NCBI RefSeq assembly: GCF_000711225.1
Contig: NZ_JOMG01000002.1
Span: 2,120,501-2,184,500, forward strand
Direction: 5' to 3'
Length of the DNA: 64,000 bases
Source of the DNA: Pelobacter seleniigenes DSM 18267
Lineage (GTDB): Bacteria; Desulfobacterota; Desulfuromonadia; Desulfuromonadales; Geopsychrobacteraceae
Shown one piece after another: positions 44,427 through 56,734 of the stretch; the first letter of the stretch is position 1; each line of letters begins with the position of its first letter. The position numbers and the translations under genes were made by a program. The notes under the pieces were generated by a model, which was not told where the DNA came from, did no database searches, and was given only the letters and a program-made list of their open reading frames with translations.

Positions 44427-45662
44427 TCAGTTGCCCCATTTATTTTTGATACGTTCCACAGCGGTTTTGATGTTGTCCCGGTCGCCGAAAGCTGAAAGAC
44501 GGAAATACCCTTCGCCGCTCGGGCCGAAGCCGCTACCCGGGGTGCCGACCACGTGACATTCGCTGAGCAGCTTGTCGAAGAAATCCCAGCTGCTCAGGCC
44601 CTGCGGGGTTTTCAGCCAGATGTAGGGGGAATCGACCCCGCCGTAGCAGGTGATGCCGGCTTCGGCCAAACCTTCGCGGATAATCCGCGCGTTTTCCATA
44701 TAGTAATCGATGATCTCCCTGGTCTGCTGCCAGCCTTCCTCGGAATAGACCGCTGCCGCGGCTCTCTGAACCGGGTAGGAAGTACCGTTGAATTTGGTGG
44801 TCATGCGGCGCAACCAGAGTTTGTTGAGGGGATGCTTTTCGCCGTTCTGCTTGGTCCCTTTGACCTCATCCGGGATCACGACCAGGCCGCACCGCACGCC
44901 GGTGAAGCCAGCGGTTTTGGAAAAGGAGCGGAATTCGATGGCGCAGCTTTTGGCCCCTTCGATCTCGTAGATGGAGTGGGGGATGCCCGGGGTGGTGATG
45001 AATGCTTCATAAGCGGCGTCAAAGAAAATCACCGCGTCGTTGGCGTTGGCATAATCAACCCATTTTTTTAGCTCGTCCTTGCTGGCCACGGTGCCGGTCG
45101 GGTTGTTGGGGAAACAGAGATAGATGATATCGACCTTCTCCTTGGGCAACTCGGGGACGAAGTTGTTCTCCTCGGTGAAGGGCATGTAAACGACCCCTTT
45201 GTAGTAGCCCTTTTCATCGGCTTCACCGGTCCGGCCAACCATGACGTTGGTATCGTTGTAAACCGGGTAGACCGGATCGCCGATGGCCACTTTGTTGTCG
45301 AGGGCAAAAATATCGAGCATGTTGGCGCAGTCGCACTTGGAACCGTCGGAAATGAAGATCTCATGGGGCTTCAGTTCGACACCCAGCGGCTTGAAGCATT
45401 TCTCGATGAGCACCTCGGAGAGCCAATCATAGCCCTGCTCCGGGCCGTAACCGGCAAATCTATCCGTGGTTCCCAGGTCGTCCACAGCCTCGTGAAAGGC
45501 TTTCAGGACCGCCGGGGCCAGGGGTTGGGTGACATCACCAATACCAAGACGGATGATCTTGGCAGCGGGGTTGGCGCTGCTGAATTCGCGTACCCGACGG
45601 GCAATTTCCGGAAACAGGTAACCTGCTTTGAGTTTCAGATAGTTTTCGTTGATAAGTGCCAT
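44427..45662 (-). CDS. dapL: LL-diaminopimelate aminotransferase
   Basis: A 411-residue PLP enzyme converting tetrahydrodipicolinate straight to LL-diaminopimelate, bypassing the acyl route. Seen are [12 protein letters not shown], the substrate region [22 protein letters not shown], and the PLP lysine in [15 protein letters not shown]. The length and long opening ([20 protein letters not shown]) are diagnostic of DapL. AGGAG precedes ATG 45662. It works with dapA, dapB and asd in this window. Confidence 0.97.
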   Translation of the reverse strand: MALINENYLKLKAGYLFPEIARRVREFSSANPAAKIIRLGIGDVTQPLAPAVLKAFHEAVDDLGTTDRFAGYGPEQGYDWLSEVLIEKCFKPLGVELKPHEIFISDGSKCDCANMLDIFALDNKVAIGDPVYPVYNDTNVMVGRTGEADEKGYYKGVVYMPFTEENNFVPELPKEKVDIIYLCFPNNPTGTVASKDELKKWVDYANANDAVIFFDAAYEAFITTPGIPHSIYEIEGAKSCAIEFRSFSKTAGFTGVRCGLVVIPDEVKGTKQNGEKHPLNKLWLRRMTTKFNGTSYPVQRAAAAVYSEEGWQQTREIIDYYMENARIIREGLAEAGITCYGGVDSPYIWLKTPQGLSSWDFFDKLLSECHVVGTPGSGFGPSGEGYFRLSAFGDRDNIKTAVERIKNKWGN

Positions 45663-45705
45663 AATTGGTGAATCTCCTGATCGGTCAAATAAAACAGATA
45701 AGTTA

Positions 45706-45730
45706 AAGGCGGCTTGCTGCAAGCCGCCTT
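45706..45730 (-). terminator. Terminator after the entericidin-like gene
   Basis: AAGGCGGCTTG pairs with CAAGCCGCCTT around three bases. On the minus strand TTT and further Ts follow. It separates the small lipoprotein gene from dapL. Confidence 0.75.
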
Positions 45731-45747
45731 GTTTCAATATGAGCGGA

Positions 45748-45876
45748 TTACTGGGCCTTTTCCTGTACCCATTCGCCGGCTTTTTCCATGTCCTTGCCCA
45801 GGCCGCGGAAGGTTTCACAGCCGTTCAACAGCACCAGCAGCATAACCAGGAATACCAGCAACAGTCGTTGTTTCAT
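45748..45876 (-). CDS. Entericidin-like small lipoprotein
   Basis: A 42-residue lipoprotein: [20 protein letters not shown] (lipid Cys20), then [20 protein letters not shown]. The mature part matches the entericidin A/B pattern C-x-T-x-R-G-x-G-x-D-x-x-x-A-G. Entericidins are small envelope lipoproteins, in E. coli an antidote/toxin pair; only one is present here. GGAG lies eight bases before ATG 45876. Between dapB and dapL. Confidence 0.8.
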   Translation of the reverse strand: MKQRLLLVFLVMLLVLLNGCETFRGLGKDMEKAGEWVQEKAQ

Positions 45877-45907
45877 TGGCTGACTCCGTAACGGCAGACC
45901 GAATACA

Positions 45908-46711
45908 TCAGTTCAATTCCAAGACATCCTGCATGTCGTAGAGTCCAGGTCCTTTGCCCTGTAACCATTGGCAGGCCCGGGCTGCGCCGCGGGCGAACAT
46001 GTCCCGGCTCATGGCGCGGTGGCTGATTTCGATGCGTTCGCCCATGCCGATGAAATAGACGGTGTGTTCGCCGACAATATCGCCGCCGCGCACGGTCTGC
46101 ATGCCGATTTCGTCCTTGCTGCGTGCGCCGCACATCCCTTCCCGGTGGTAATTGGCCACCTGGTTGTAATCCCGGCCCAGGGTCTCGGCGACGACTTCGC
46201 CCATGCGCACGGCAGTGCCGGACGGGGAGTCTTTTTTCTTGTTATGGTGCAGTTCGACGATTTCGACGTCGAAATCGTCCCCCAGAATCCTGGCGGCCTC
46301 TTTCAGCAGCTTGAAGCAGGCATTGACGCCGACACTCATGTTCGGCGCAAGAACCACCGGGATCTGTTCGGCATATTGTGCAACCCGGTCTTTTTGGGCG
46401 GGGGTGAAGCCGGTGGAGCCGCTGACGATCATTTTACCCAACCGGGCGCAGACCTCGATGTTCTGCAGCGTCACTTCCGGAAAGGTGAAGTCGATGAGGA
46501 CATCGGCCTGTTTCATGACTGCGGCCAGGTCGGCACTGATGGTGACACCAAGCTCACCTGCACCGGCCACCAGGCCGGCATCCATCCCGAGCTGCGGATG
46601 CCCACTGCGTTCGGTTGCACCGACCAGCTCAAGACCTTGCGCTTCTGCGACCGCATGAATCAGGCGGCCACCCATCCGGCCGGCCGCGCCAACTATGGCA
46701 ACTTTCATCAT
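45908..46711 (-). CDS. dapB: 4-hydroxy-tetrahydrodipicolinate reductase
   Basis: A 267-residue reductase of lysine synthesis. The NAD(P) motif is VAIVGAAGRMGGRL; the active-site block is VELHHNKKKDSPSGTA; and STGFTPAQ and APNMSVGVNAC are as in the family. Two adjacent ATGs (46711, 46708) follow GGAAGAAAA; either may be used. It lies directly after dapA. Confidence 0.97.
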   Translation of the reverse strand: MMKVAIVGAAGRMGGRLIHAVAEAQGLELVGATERSGHPQLGMDAGLVAGAGELGVTISADLAAVMKQADVLIDFTFPEVTLQNIEVCARLGKMIVSGSTGFTPAQKDRVAQYAEQIPVVLAPNMSVGVNACFKLLKEAARILGDDFDVEIVELHHNKKKDSPSGTAVRMGEVVAETLGRDYNQVANYHREGMCGARSKDEIGMQTVRGGDIVGEHTVYFIGMGERIEISHRAMSRDMFARGAARACQWLQGKGPGLYDMQDVLELN

Positions 46712-46782
46712 TTTTCTTCCTTCAACAACAATTTATTGACAGGGGGCAGTGAGGGGCTTTTCCTCCATCAACTGCCCGCTGC

Positions 46783-47658
46783 TCAGATCAGTTCATGCTT
46801 GCGCAGCACGGCCTGAAGTTTGTCCAGGGAGCTTTGTTGCAGGCTGAACAGGGGAAGCCGAACATCGGGACGGCACTGCCCGAGCAGGCCGGCCGCGGTT
46901 TTGACCGGTACCGGATTGGATTCCACAAACATCGCCTGGTGAACATCCAGCAACTCCAGGTGCAGCCGTCGGGCGTCCTCCCAGCGGTTGTCGAAAACCG
47001 CCTGGACCATGGCTTTGACCTGAGCCGGCATGATGTTGGCGGTGACCGAGATCACGCCTTTGCCGCCGCAGGCCATCATCGGCAGGGTCAGGAAATCGTC
47101 CCCGGAGATGATGTCTATCTTGTCCCCGGCCCGGGCGATGATTTCGCTCGCCTGGGTGAGATCCCCGGAGGCTTCTTTAATGGCGACAATATTGGCGAAT
47201 TCAGCCAGGCGCACAGTGGTGGCGGCACTCATGTTGGTGCCGGTTCGGCCGGGGACGTTGTAAAGAATCTGCGGCAGGGCGATATTTTCAGCGAGGGCTT
47301 TGAAATGCTGATAGAGCCCTTCCTGGGACGGCTTGTTATAGTACGGAGCGACCAGCAGCAGGCCGTCTGCCCCCATCTCTTTGGAGTGGTGCGAGATCTC
47401 GATGGCTTCGGCGGTGGAGTTGGAACCGGTCCCGGCGATCACCGGAATTCGTTTGTTGACTTGTTCGATACAGGCTTTAATGACCTGGTTGTGTTCTTCG
47501 TAATTAAGGGTCGCCGATTCCCCGGTGGTCCCGCAGGGAACGATGACATCGGTTCCGTTTTCAATCTGGAACTCAATCAGTTGGCGGTAGCTGTCCTCAT
47601 CAAATTGTCCTTCTTCATTGAAGGGGGTGATCAGGGCCACCATGGATCCGTGAAACAT
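46783..47658 (-). CDS. dapA: 4-hydroxy-tetrahydrodipicolinate synthase
   Basis: A 291-residue TIM-barrel aldolase condensing pyruvate with aspartate semialdehyde. The start MFHGSMVALITPF is typical; CGTTGESATL, YNVPGRTGTNM and the Schiff-base lysine in NIVAIKEASGDL are all seen. GGGAGG precedes ATG 47658; the frame extends upstream without a ribosome site. It is followed by dapB. Confidence 0.97.
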   Translation of the reverse strand: MFHGSMVALITPFNEEGQFDEDSYRQLIEFQIENGTDVIVPCGTTGESATLNYEEHNQVIKACIEQVNKRIPVIAGTGSNSTAEAIEISHHSKEMGADGLLLVAPYYNKPSQEGLYQHFKALAENIALPQILYNVPGRTGTNMSAATTVRLAEFANIVAIKEASGDLTQASEIIARAGDKIDIISGDDFLTLPMMACGGKGVISVTANIMPAQVKAMVQAVFDNRWEDARRLHLELLDVHQAMFVESNPVPVKTAAGLLGQCRPDVRLPLFSLQQSSLDKLQAVLRKHELI

Positions 47659-47767
47659 TTTTTTCCTCCCTTTTGGGCAGTTGGATAAACTGTAATTGTT
47701 AACACACCACCCGCTGAAAGTAAAGCTCCGCTCCTCTGGAGAGCCGTGGGAAAGACTTTGAAAACAG

Positions 47768-47923
47768 TCAGTTACAACAGTCCTGTGGCGGGTTTGCATC
47801 AGAGTATACACTACTGTCCGGGACACTGCCATGAAGCGGCCGGACCGGCCCCTTCCTGCCGCAGGCGGAGAGGGCGATGGTCACAACCAGCAACAGCAGT
47901 AATTTTTTATTGAACGACATCAT
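47768..47923 (-). CDS. lptM: LptM-like small lipoprotein
   Basis: A 51-residue lipoprotein: MSFNKKLLLLLVVTIALSAC, then GRKGPVRPLHG. The lipid cysteine followed by G-x-KGP is the LptM (YifL) signature; in E. coli LptM helps the LptD outer-membrane translocon mature. The start lies one base after the argH stop, so it is translated with argH. In other proteobacteria it neighbours lysA or dapF; here dapA follows and no lysA is present. Confidence 0.8.
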   Translation of the reverse strand: MMSFNKKLLLLLVVTIALSACGRKGPVRPLHGSVPDSSVYSDANPPQDCCN

Positions 47924-47924
47924 T

Positions 47925-49295
<1,371 letters not shown>

Positions 49296-49340
49296 TTCTT
49301 CTCCGTTGGGAACCCTCCGGTTCCGGTAGTCCTGTCCGCG

Positions 49341-49376
49341 CCGGTCGGGGCGCAAAAATCGCTGCGCCCCGACCGG
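49341..49376 (-). other. 14-bp hairpin between argG and argH
   Basis: CCGGTCGGGGCGCA pairs perfectly with TGCGCCCCGACCGG around eight bases. There is no T-run, so it is more likely an RNA processing or stability element than a terminator. It starts 13 bases after the argG stop. Confidence 0.7.
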
Positions 49377-49388
49377 TTCAGGAGGCCA

Positions 49389-50609
49389 TTATTTTTGGGC
49401 CAGACGCTGCATGGCGGCAATGCGCAAACGCAGGGCATTCAGTTTGATAAAACCTTCCGCATCCGCCTGGTTGTACACTTCATCAGCTTCGAAGGTGGCG
49501 AAATCGACATTGAACAGGCTGTCGGTGGCCGAGTCACGGCCGACCACCCGGCAATGGCCCTTGTAGAGCTTGATCCGGGCTTTACCGTTGACCGTTTGCT
49601 GGGTCTGGTCAATGAGGGCCTGCAGGGCGATCCGCTCGGGAGCGAACCAGTAACCGTTGTAGACCATATCCGCGTAACGCGGAATCAGCGAATCGCGCAG
49701 GTGCATGACCTCGCGGTCCATGGTGATCGATTCGACGGCCCGGTGGGCTTCTTCGAGGATGGTGCCGCCGGGGGTTTCATAGACGCCGCGGCTCTTCATG
49801 CCGACATAGCGGTTTTCCATGAGGTCGACCCGGCCGATCCCATGTTTGCCGCCCAGTTCGTTCAGTTTCAGCATCAGCTGAGCCGGTGACAAACGCTCAC
49901 CATTGATGGCGACCGCGTCCCCTTTTTCGAACTCGATTTCGACGTATTCCGGCTGATCAGGGGCGTCTTCCGGAGCGACGGTCAGCACATACATCTCTTT
50001 CGGGGCTTCGGTCCAGGGGTTTTCCAGGACATCCCCTTCAAAGGAGATATGGAGCAGGTTACGGTCGGAACTCCAGGGGAACTTTTTGCTGGTCGGCACC
50101 GGGATACCGTGTTTCTTGGCATAGGCTTCCAGGGCGGAGCGGCTGTTCAGGTCCCATTCCCGCCAGGGTGCGATGACCTTGACCGAAGGGTCGAAATGAT
50201 AATAGGAGATTTCGAACCGAACCTGGTCGTTGCCTTTCCCGGTGGCGCCGTGAGAGACCGCGTCAGCTCCTTCCTTGGCGGCGATTTCCATCTGCGCCTT
50301 GGAGATCAGCGGCCGGGCGATGGAGGTGCCGAGGAAATAGCGGCCTTCGTAAATGGCATTGGCCCGGAACATGGGGAACACGAAATCACGGGCGAATTCT
50401 TCCTTCAGATCAAGGATATGACAGGCGCTTGCCCCGGTCTGTTTGGCTTTTTCCGGAATATGATCCAGCTCTTCGCCCTGACCAAGGTCAGCGGAAAAGG
50501 CAACCACTTCACAACCGTATTCCTCGATCAGCCACTTGAGGATGATTGATGTATCCAGCCCGCCGGAATAGGCGAGTACCGCTTTTTTGACTTGTCCTTG
50601 TTTACTCAT
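49389..50609 (-). CDS. argG: Argininosuccinate synthase
   Basis: A 406-residue ATP-dependent enzyme joining citrulline and aspartate. The PP-loop is [27 protein letters not shown] and the [15 protein letters not shown] block are conserved. GGAG precedes ATG 50609. A 145-bp gap separates it from the RDD gene upstream, so it may have its own promoter. Confidence 0.98.
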   Translation of the reverse strand: MSKQGQVKKAVLAYSGGLDTSIILKWLIEEYGCEVVAFSADLGQGEELDHIPEKAKQTGASACHILDLKEEFARDFVFPMFRANAIYEGRYFLGTSIARPLISKAQMEIAAKEGADAVSHGATGKGNDQVRFEISYYHFDPSVKVIAPWREWDLNSRSALEAYAKKHGIPVPTSKKFPWSSDRNLLHISFEGDVLENPWTEAPKEMYVLTVAPEDAPDQPEYVEIEFEKGDAVAINGERLSPAQLMLKLNELGGKHGIGRVDLMENRYVGMKSRGVYETPGGTILEEAHRAVESITMDREVMHLRDSLIPRYADMVYNGYWFAPERIALQALIDQTQQTVNGKARIKLYKGHCRVVGRDSATDSLFNVDFATFEADEVYNQADAEGFIKLNALRLRIAAMQRLAQK

Positions 50610-50754
50610 TGCTAAGCTCCTTGGTGGTTAGAGCGAACAGCACCGACTCCTGAACTTTTCCGGTGGCCGGTTTGGCGAAGCTTCGAACTTCTGGCCGGGT
50701 TCGCTCCTCAATTTTAAATTATCCTAAAAAATATTCCGATGAATAGAGGCCATT

Positions 50755-51381
50755 TTACAGTTTGATGACATAGGTATCTGCCATGCGATCATGCAGGCCC
50801 TGCTTCTGCTCGTCAAATGCGACCATCAAATAGCCGATTCCGAAGATGATGGCGGCAATGAATTTGGCCGGAATCTCCCGGAACGCGGCCCGGCCGAAAC
50901 CGATCTGGCTGCCGTTGCGCCTGATCACCTTGATGCGCAGGGCCATTTTTCCCGGAGTCTGGCCGCAATAACCGGTAAAGACGATGGAGTAGGCAAAACT
51001 CAGGGCATAACTGAAAATCTGCACCAGTACGGTCAGGGTACCGACGCTCCCTTCGCTGAAGCCCAGGGAGACGATGCCGGCAAAGGCCAGCACCGCCCCG
51101 AGCACAAACTGCAGGGAAAACACAATGATCATATCGACAACCGCTGCAACCAGGCGGATCCAGAATCCGGCCTTGGGGAGAGCCTCGGCTGCAGTGCGCG
51201 TTTCACGGATCGGCTGCTCGTCCTGTCCTTCGGTGGTGCTCCGGACCGGCGCAGCATCCTCCTGGCTCGGGAGCGGAAACACCTGGCCGCATTTGGGGCA
51301 GGTCACCCGGGAGACTCCCGCGGGGATCTGCTGCTCGGCGACGGTCCTGGAAAATCCGCACCAGGGGCAGGAAATCAACAT
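50755..51381 (-). CDS. RDD-family membrane protein with zinc ribbon
   Basis: A 208-residue protein. The amino end is an MJ0042-type zinc finger with paired cysteines (CPWCGF and CPKCGQVF); a linker of about 35 residues and then an RDD domain with three spans follow (GFWIRLVAAVVDMIIVF, GYCGQTPGKMALRIKV, LHDRMADTYV). RDD proteins are of unsettled role, some possibly ion transport. ATG 51381 lies one base after the argF stop, suggesting translational coupling inside the arginine operon. Confidence 0.85.
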   Translation of the reverse strand: MLISCPWCGFSRTVAEQQIPAGVSRVTCPKCGQVFPLPSQEDAAPVRSTTEGQDEQPIRETRTAAEALPKAGFWIRLVAAVVDMIIVFSLQFVLGAVLAFAGIVSLGFSEGSVGTLTVLVQIFSYALSFAYSIVFTGYCGQTPGKMALRIKVIRRNGSQIGFGRAAFREIPAKFIAAIIFGIGYLMVAFDEQKQGLHDRMADTYVIKL

Positions 51382-51382
51382 T

Positions 51383-52294
51383 TTAGCGAGCCATCAGGGT
51401 AGCCAGGATCGCTTTTTGGACATGCAGGCGATTTTCCGCTTCATCGAAAATGATCGACTGCGGGCCTTCCATGACCTCATCGGTGATTTCCTCATCGCGG
51501 TGGGCCGGCAGGCAGTGCATGACCACGGCTTCCGGAGCGGCCAGCTTCAGCAGGTCACTGTTGATCTGAAATCCTTTGAAGGCCTGTTCGCGCTCCAGCT
51601 GTTCGGCTTCCTGTCCCATGCTGGCCCAGACATCGGTGTTAAGAACATCTGCGCCAGCTGCAGCTTCGCGCGGATCTGCGGTAAGCAGCAGTTTGACCCC
51701 GGCCTGACGGGCCTTGGCAATCACTTCGGCGTTCGGCTGGTAGTTGGCCGGTGTCGCCACCCGCAGCTCAAAGCCGAAGGTCGCAGCGGCGTTGATCCAG
51801 CTGTTGGCCATGTTGTTGCCGTCGCCGATCCAGCAGTATTTGAGGTTGCGATAGTCCTGTTTGTGCTCGATAACGGTGAACAGGTCAGCCATGACTTGGC
51901 AGGGGTGACAGAGATCGGTCAGCCCGTTGACGATGGGTACATAGCTGTGCTGGGCAAACTCCTCGACCACGGCATGGGAAAAGGTCCGGATCATGATGCC
52001 GTCACAGTAGCGCGCCATGACCCTGGCGGTGTCCTTGATCGGTTCCCCGCGCCCCATCTGGGTGTTGCCGGAATGCAGGAACAGGGCGTGCCCGCCCAGC
52101 TGATACATGCCGACTTCAAAGGAAATCCGGGTTCTGGTCGAGCTTTTTTCGAAAATCATCCCCAGGGTCTGGCCTTCGAGAAGCCGGTGCGGGGTCCCTT
52201 CCTTCTGCTTCTGCTTCAGTTCGGCGGTCAGGGTGAAGATCTTTTCCAGGTCTTCCACCGACCAATCGGAAATGGACAGAAAGTCTTTGTTCAT
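51383..52294 (-). CDS. argF: Ornithine carbamoyltransferase
   Basis: A 303-residue anabolic enzyme making citrulline. The carbamoyl-phosphate motif STRTRISFEVGM, the HPCQVMADL block and the HCLPAHRDEEIT ornithine block are all present. AGGAG precedes ATG 52294; the frame is open upstream but lacks a ribosome site. Between argD and the RDD gene. Confidence 0.98.
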   Translation of the reverse strand: MNKDFLSISDWSVEDLEKIFTLTAELKQKQKEGTPHRLLEGQTLGMIFEKSSTRTRISFEVGMYQLGGHALFLHSGNTQMGRGEPIKDTARVMARYCDGIMIRTFSHAVVEEFAQHSYVPIVNGLTDLCHPCQVMADLFTVIEHKQDYRNLKYCWIGDGNNMANSWINAAATFGFELRVATPANYQPNAEVIAKARQAGVKLLLTADPREAAAGADVLNTDVWASMGQEAEQLEREQAFKGFQINSDLLKLAAPEAVVMHCLPAHRDEEITDEVMEGPQSIIFDEAENRLHVQKAILATLMAR

Positions 52295-52357
52295 CTTATA
52301 TCTCCTGATACGGACTTGCAGCGTCCGGGAAAGGCTCCTCCCTGGCGCTGCAGCCAT

Positions 52358-53550
52358 TTAAAGTTCAGCTAAAATACCGTCGAGAGTAGCGATCATCTGA
52401 TCGATTTCATTGCTGGTCACGATGAGCGGTGGCACAAATCGCAGGACTGTACCGACCGTACAGTTGAGCAACAAGCCGCGCTCCAGCGCGGTTTTGACAA
52501 TGCCGGCACCTTCGATGGTCAGTTGCATGCCCAGAATCAGGCCGCGGCCACGGACTTCAGTAATAAAGGGGTACTTCCCCTTAAGCTCTTCCAGCTTGCC
52601 ACGCAGGTACTCGCCCATGGCTACGCAGTTGGCGAGTACACTGCCTTCGAGCAGGACTTTCATGGTGGCGACGGCCGCGGCGGTGACCAGCGGATTGCCG
52701 CCGAAGGTCGAGCCGTGCGTTCCCGGGCCAAGGACATCGATATAGGGATTGCGGGCGATCATCGCGCCGATGGGCGGACCACCGGCCAGGGCCTTGGCCA
52801 GGGTCAGAATGTCCGGCTCGATCCCTTCCTGCTGGTAGGCAAAGAGGGTTCCGGTCCGCCCCAGGCCGACCTGGATTTCATCGAAGATCAGCAGCAGTTC
52901 ATGCTCGTCGCAGAACTCCCGGACCGCTTTCAAGTAACCGGCCGGCGGGACGTTGACGCCGCCTTCCCCCTGAATCGGTTCGAGCATGACACCGGCGGTT
53001 TGTGGACCGACAGCTGCCTTCAACGCGTCCAGGTCCCCGTAGGGGATGTATTTGAAGCCGGGACTCAGCGGGTTGAAGCCCTGCTGGATTTTCTCCTGGC
53101 CGGTGGCGCTCAGGGTGCCCAGGGTGCGGCCGTGAAAAGAGGCTTTGGCGGTGAGGATTTCAAAGCGCTGACCGGCATATTTTTCCGCACAGTATTTGCG
53201 GGTCAGTTTGATGGCCGCTTCATTAGCTTCGGCCCCCGAGTTGCAGAAGAACACCCGGTCGCCAAAGGAGTTGGCGCAGAGCAACTCGGCCAGCTCGATC
53301 TGGCTTGGGATGTGGTAATAGTTGGAACAGTGAATCAGCGTGGCGGCTTGCTCCTGCAGCGCCTTGACCACAGCTGGGTGGCAGTGACCGAGGTTATTGA
53401 CCGCGACCCCGGCGAGAAAATCGAGATAGCGGTTACCGTCGATGTCGGTCAGCCAGCAGCCTGCGCCGCTGGCGGCGACGAGCGGATACCGGCCGTAGGT
53501 TTTGGCGACATGGGCGAGGCCCCGATCGATCCATGCTTGGGACGTTTTCA

Positions 53551-53551
<1 letters not shown>
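52358..53551 (-). CDS. argD: Acetylornithine aminotransferase
   Basis: A 397-residue class III aminotransferase. Seen are FLAGVAVNNLGHCHP, CNSGAEANEAAIKL, LIFDEIQVGLGRTG and the PLP lysine in LTLAKALAGGPPIGA. Its ATG overlaps the argB stop by one base (TGATG), so the two are translationally coupled. It may also serve diaminopimelate synthesis in some bacteria, but DapL makes that unnecessary here. Confidence 0.97.
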
Positions 53552-54441
<890 letters not shown>

Positions 54442-54607
54442 TCAGATCCTGTAGTGCACCCTTTCGGCGGGCTCATTGGCCGCGGCCGGAGGTGGGCGCG
54501 TGAATATCTGTCAAGATTCAGCAGGCTTTTCGCTGGAGTCCCGGTTTCCTCTGACCCCATAGGGCAGGTCCGGTCCGCGCTGAAGGTGTTGAACCCGGCA
54601 GACAGAA

Positions 54608-55936
54608 TTAAAGAATATAACGCGACAGATCTTCGTCCTTGCTGATCTCCGACAATCGTCGTCGGACCTCTTCGGCGCTGATCCGGATATCCTCCTGAGA
54701 CAGCTCAGGCGCCGAAAAAGACAGCTCTTCGAGGAGTTTTTCCATGATCGTGTGGAGGCGCCGCGCGCCGATATTTTCCGTCCGGTCGTTGACCATTTTG
54801 GCCATCCTGGCGATTTCCCGGATCGCTTCGTCGTCAAATGCGAGACTGATTCCTTCGGTCTTCATCAGCTCTTTGTACTGTCGGATCAGGGCGTTTTTCG
54901 GTTCAGTCAGGATGCGATAAAAATCGTCCTCGCCAAGGCTGTCCAGTTCGACCCGGATCGGGAACCGTCCCTGCAATTCGGGGATCAGATCCGCGGGTTT
55001 GGCGATATGAAAGGCCCCGGCCGCAACGAACAGGATGTGGTCGGTCTTGACCGCGCCATGCTTGGTGTTGACCGTACTCCCTTCGACAATGGGCAGGATG
55101 TCCCGCTGCACGCCTTCGCGGGATACTTCCGGGCCGTGGACCCCTTCACGACTGGCGATCTTGTCAATCTCGTCGATAAAGATGATCCCGTTCTGCTCGG
55201 TACGTTCCCGGGCCAGGGTAGTGACGTTTTCCATGTCGATGAGTTTCTCGGCTTCTTCGTCAATAAGCAGCTGCCGGGCCTCGCTGACTTTGACCCGTTT
55301 GCGCTTGGTGTTTTTAGGCAGCAGGTTACCGAACATCTCCTTGATGTTCATCCCCAGCTCTTCATTCCCCTGCGGGCTGAAGACCCCCATGGTCGGAATG
55401 CTGCTGACCTGGGTTTCGATCTCCACAAAGCGCTCGTCCAGTTCTCCCATGCGCAGCAGTTTGCGCAGCCGGTCGCGGGTATGCTGACGCTGTTCCTGTT
55501 TGTCGGGGGAGCGGTCGGTTTCCCCGGGCAGCAACAGGTCAAGCAGTTTTTCTTCCGCGTTGGCCTCGGCTTTGATGCGCATTTTCCGGGTTTCTTCCTC
55601 TTTGACCATGTTGATGGCCAACTCGAGCAGGTCACGGACCATGCTTTCGACATCGCGGCCGACATAGCCGACCTCGGTAAATTTGCTGGCTTCAACCTTG
55701 ATAAAGGGAGCCTGGGCCAGTTTGGCCAGCCGGCGGGCGATTTCGGTTTTGCCGACCCCGGTCGGACCGATCATGATGATGTTTTTCGGGGCGATCTCGT
55801 CACGCAGCTCGGCCGGAACCTGCTGGCGCCGCCAACGGTTACGCAAGGCGACGGCAACGGCGCGCTTGGCGTCATTCTGGCCGATAATATAGCGATCCAG
55901 TTCGGAAACGATTTCTCTCGGGGTGAAATTTGTCAC
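54608..55936 (-). CDS. hslU: HslUV protease ATPase subunit
   Basis: A 442-residue AAA+ unfoldase, the length of E. coli HslU. Walker A is [16 protein letters not shown], Walker B lies in [10 protein letters not shown], and the carboxy-terminal tail ends LSRYIL, the element that docks into HslV. GTG 55936 overlaps the hslV stop by four bases (GTGA). Confidence 0.98.
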   Translation of the reverse strand: MTNFTPREIVSELDRYIIGQNDAKRAVAVALRNRWRRQQVPAELRDEIAPKNIIMIGPTGVGKTEIARRLAKLAQAPFIKVEASKFTEVGYVGRDVESMVRDLLELAINMVKEEETRKMRIKAEANAEEKLLDLLLPGETDRSPDKQEQRQHTRDRLRKLLRMGELDERFVEIETQVSSIPTMGVFSPQGNEELGMNIKEMFGNLLPKNTKRKRVKVSEARQLLIDEEAEKLIDMENVTTLARERTEQNGIIFIDEIDKIASREGVHGPEVSREGVQRDILPIVEGSTVNTKHGAVKTDHILFVAAGAFHIAKPADLIPELQGRFPIRVELDSLGEDDFYRILTEPKNALIRQYKELMKTEGISLAFDDEAIREIARMAKMVNDRTENIGARRLHTIMEKLLEELSFSAPELSQEDIRISAEEVRRRLSEISKDEDLSRYIL

Positions 55937-56463
55937 GCAAGAACCTCAACAGCAATACGGTCATTGGTATAGATACAGATATCGGCAGCGATGTGCAGCG
56001 CTTTCTCGACGATCTGGTCGGCGCTCAGCTCGGAATTTTCAACCAGGGCGCGCGCTGCCGCCAGGGCAAAACTGCCGCCTGAACCGATGGCGGCGACCCC
56101 GTCATCCGGTTCGATGACGTCACCAGCTCCGGAAATCACCAGCGTCACTTCAGCATCCGCGACAATCAGCAGGGCTTCCAGACGGCGCAGGACCCGGTCG
56201 GTCCGCCAATCCTTGGCCAAAGCCACGGCTGCCCGCGGCAGGTTGCCGCGAAACTCCTGCAGTTTGGCTTCGAACTTTTCAAACAGGGTAAAGGCGTCCG
56301 CAGTGCTGCCGGCAAACCCGGCCAGGACCCGGTCCTGATAGAGTCGGCGAATTTTACGGGCGCCATGTTTCATGACCGTGTTGCCGAGGCTGACCTGACC
56401 GTCACCAGCCAGGGCGACTTTACCGTTATGTCTGACGCAACAGATCGTGGTTCCTTTAAACAC
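55933..56463 (-). CDS. hslV: HslUV protease peptidase subunit
   Basis: A 176-residue threonine peptidase of the proteasome type. It opens with [22 protein letters not shown]; the nucleophile should be the first Thr after a short processed leader, as in other FKGTT-type HslV proteins. [14 protein letters not shown] is conserved. I chose GTG 56463 with GGAG upstream. Translationally coupled to hslU. Confidence 0.97.
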   Translation of the reverse strand: MFKGTTICCVRHNGKVALAGDGQVSLGNTVMKHGARKIRRLYQDRVLAGFAGSTADAFTLFEKFEAKLQEFRGNLPRAAVALAKDWRTDRVLRRLEALLIVADAEVTLVISGAGDVIEPDDGVAAIGSGGSFALAAARALVENSELSADQIVEKALHIAADICIYTNDRIAVEVLA

Positions 56464-56604
56464 TGGTTTTCTCCGCTGTGTTCGGGCGCTTTGCCCGGTT
56501 GGTGGAAAGACGAAAGATAACATAAAAAAGGAGGTATAAAAAAGAGCTTAAAGCGAGGTTTTGGGGTGATTTGTAAATTTTGTTCGTCAGGAAATGCCTC
56601 CTGT

Positions 56605-56636
56605 CCGATATGCTTGGCTCGGGCCGATATGCTTGG
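56605..56636. repeat. 13-bp direct repeat upstream of hslVU
   Basis: CCGATATGCTTGG occurs at 56605-56617 and 56624-56636, 19 bp apart, about 145-170 bp before the hslV start. It could be a double regulator site or simple duplication. I do not see a convincing sigma-32 promoter nearby. Confidence 0.4.
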
Positions 56637-56734
56637 GATGCCGGGTAGAACCGCGGGGCAGACCGGGGCGTACAGGCACCAGAACGGCAGGGGTCAAAGA
56701 ACCGGAATGCAGGCTGGTAATTACATACGGGACA

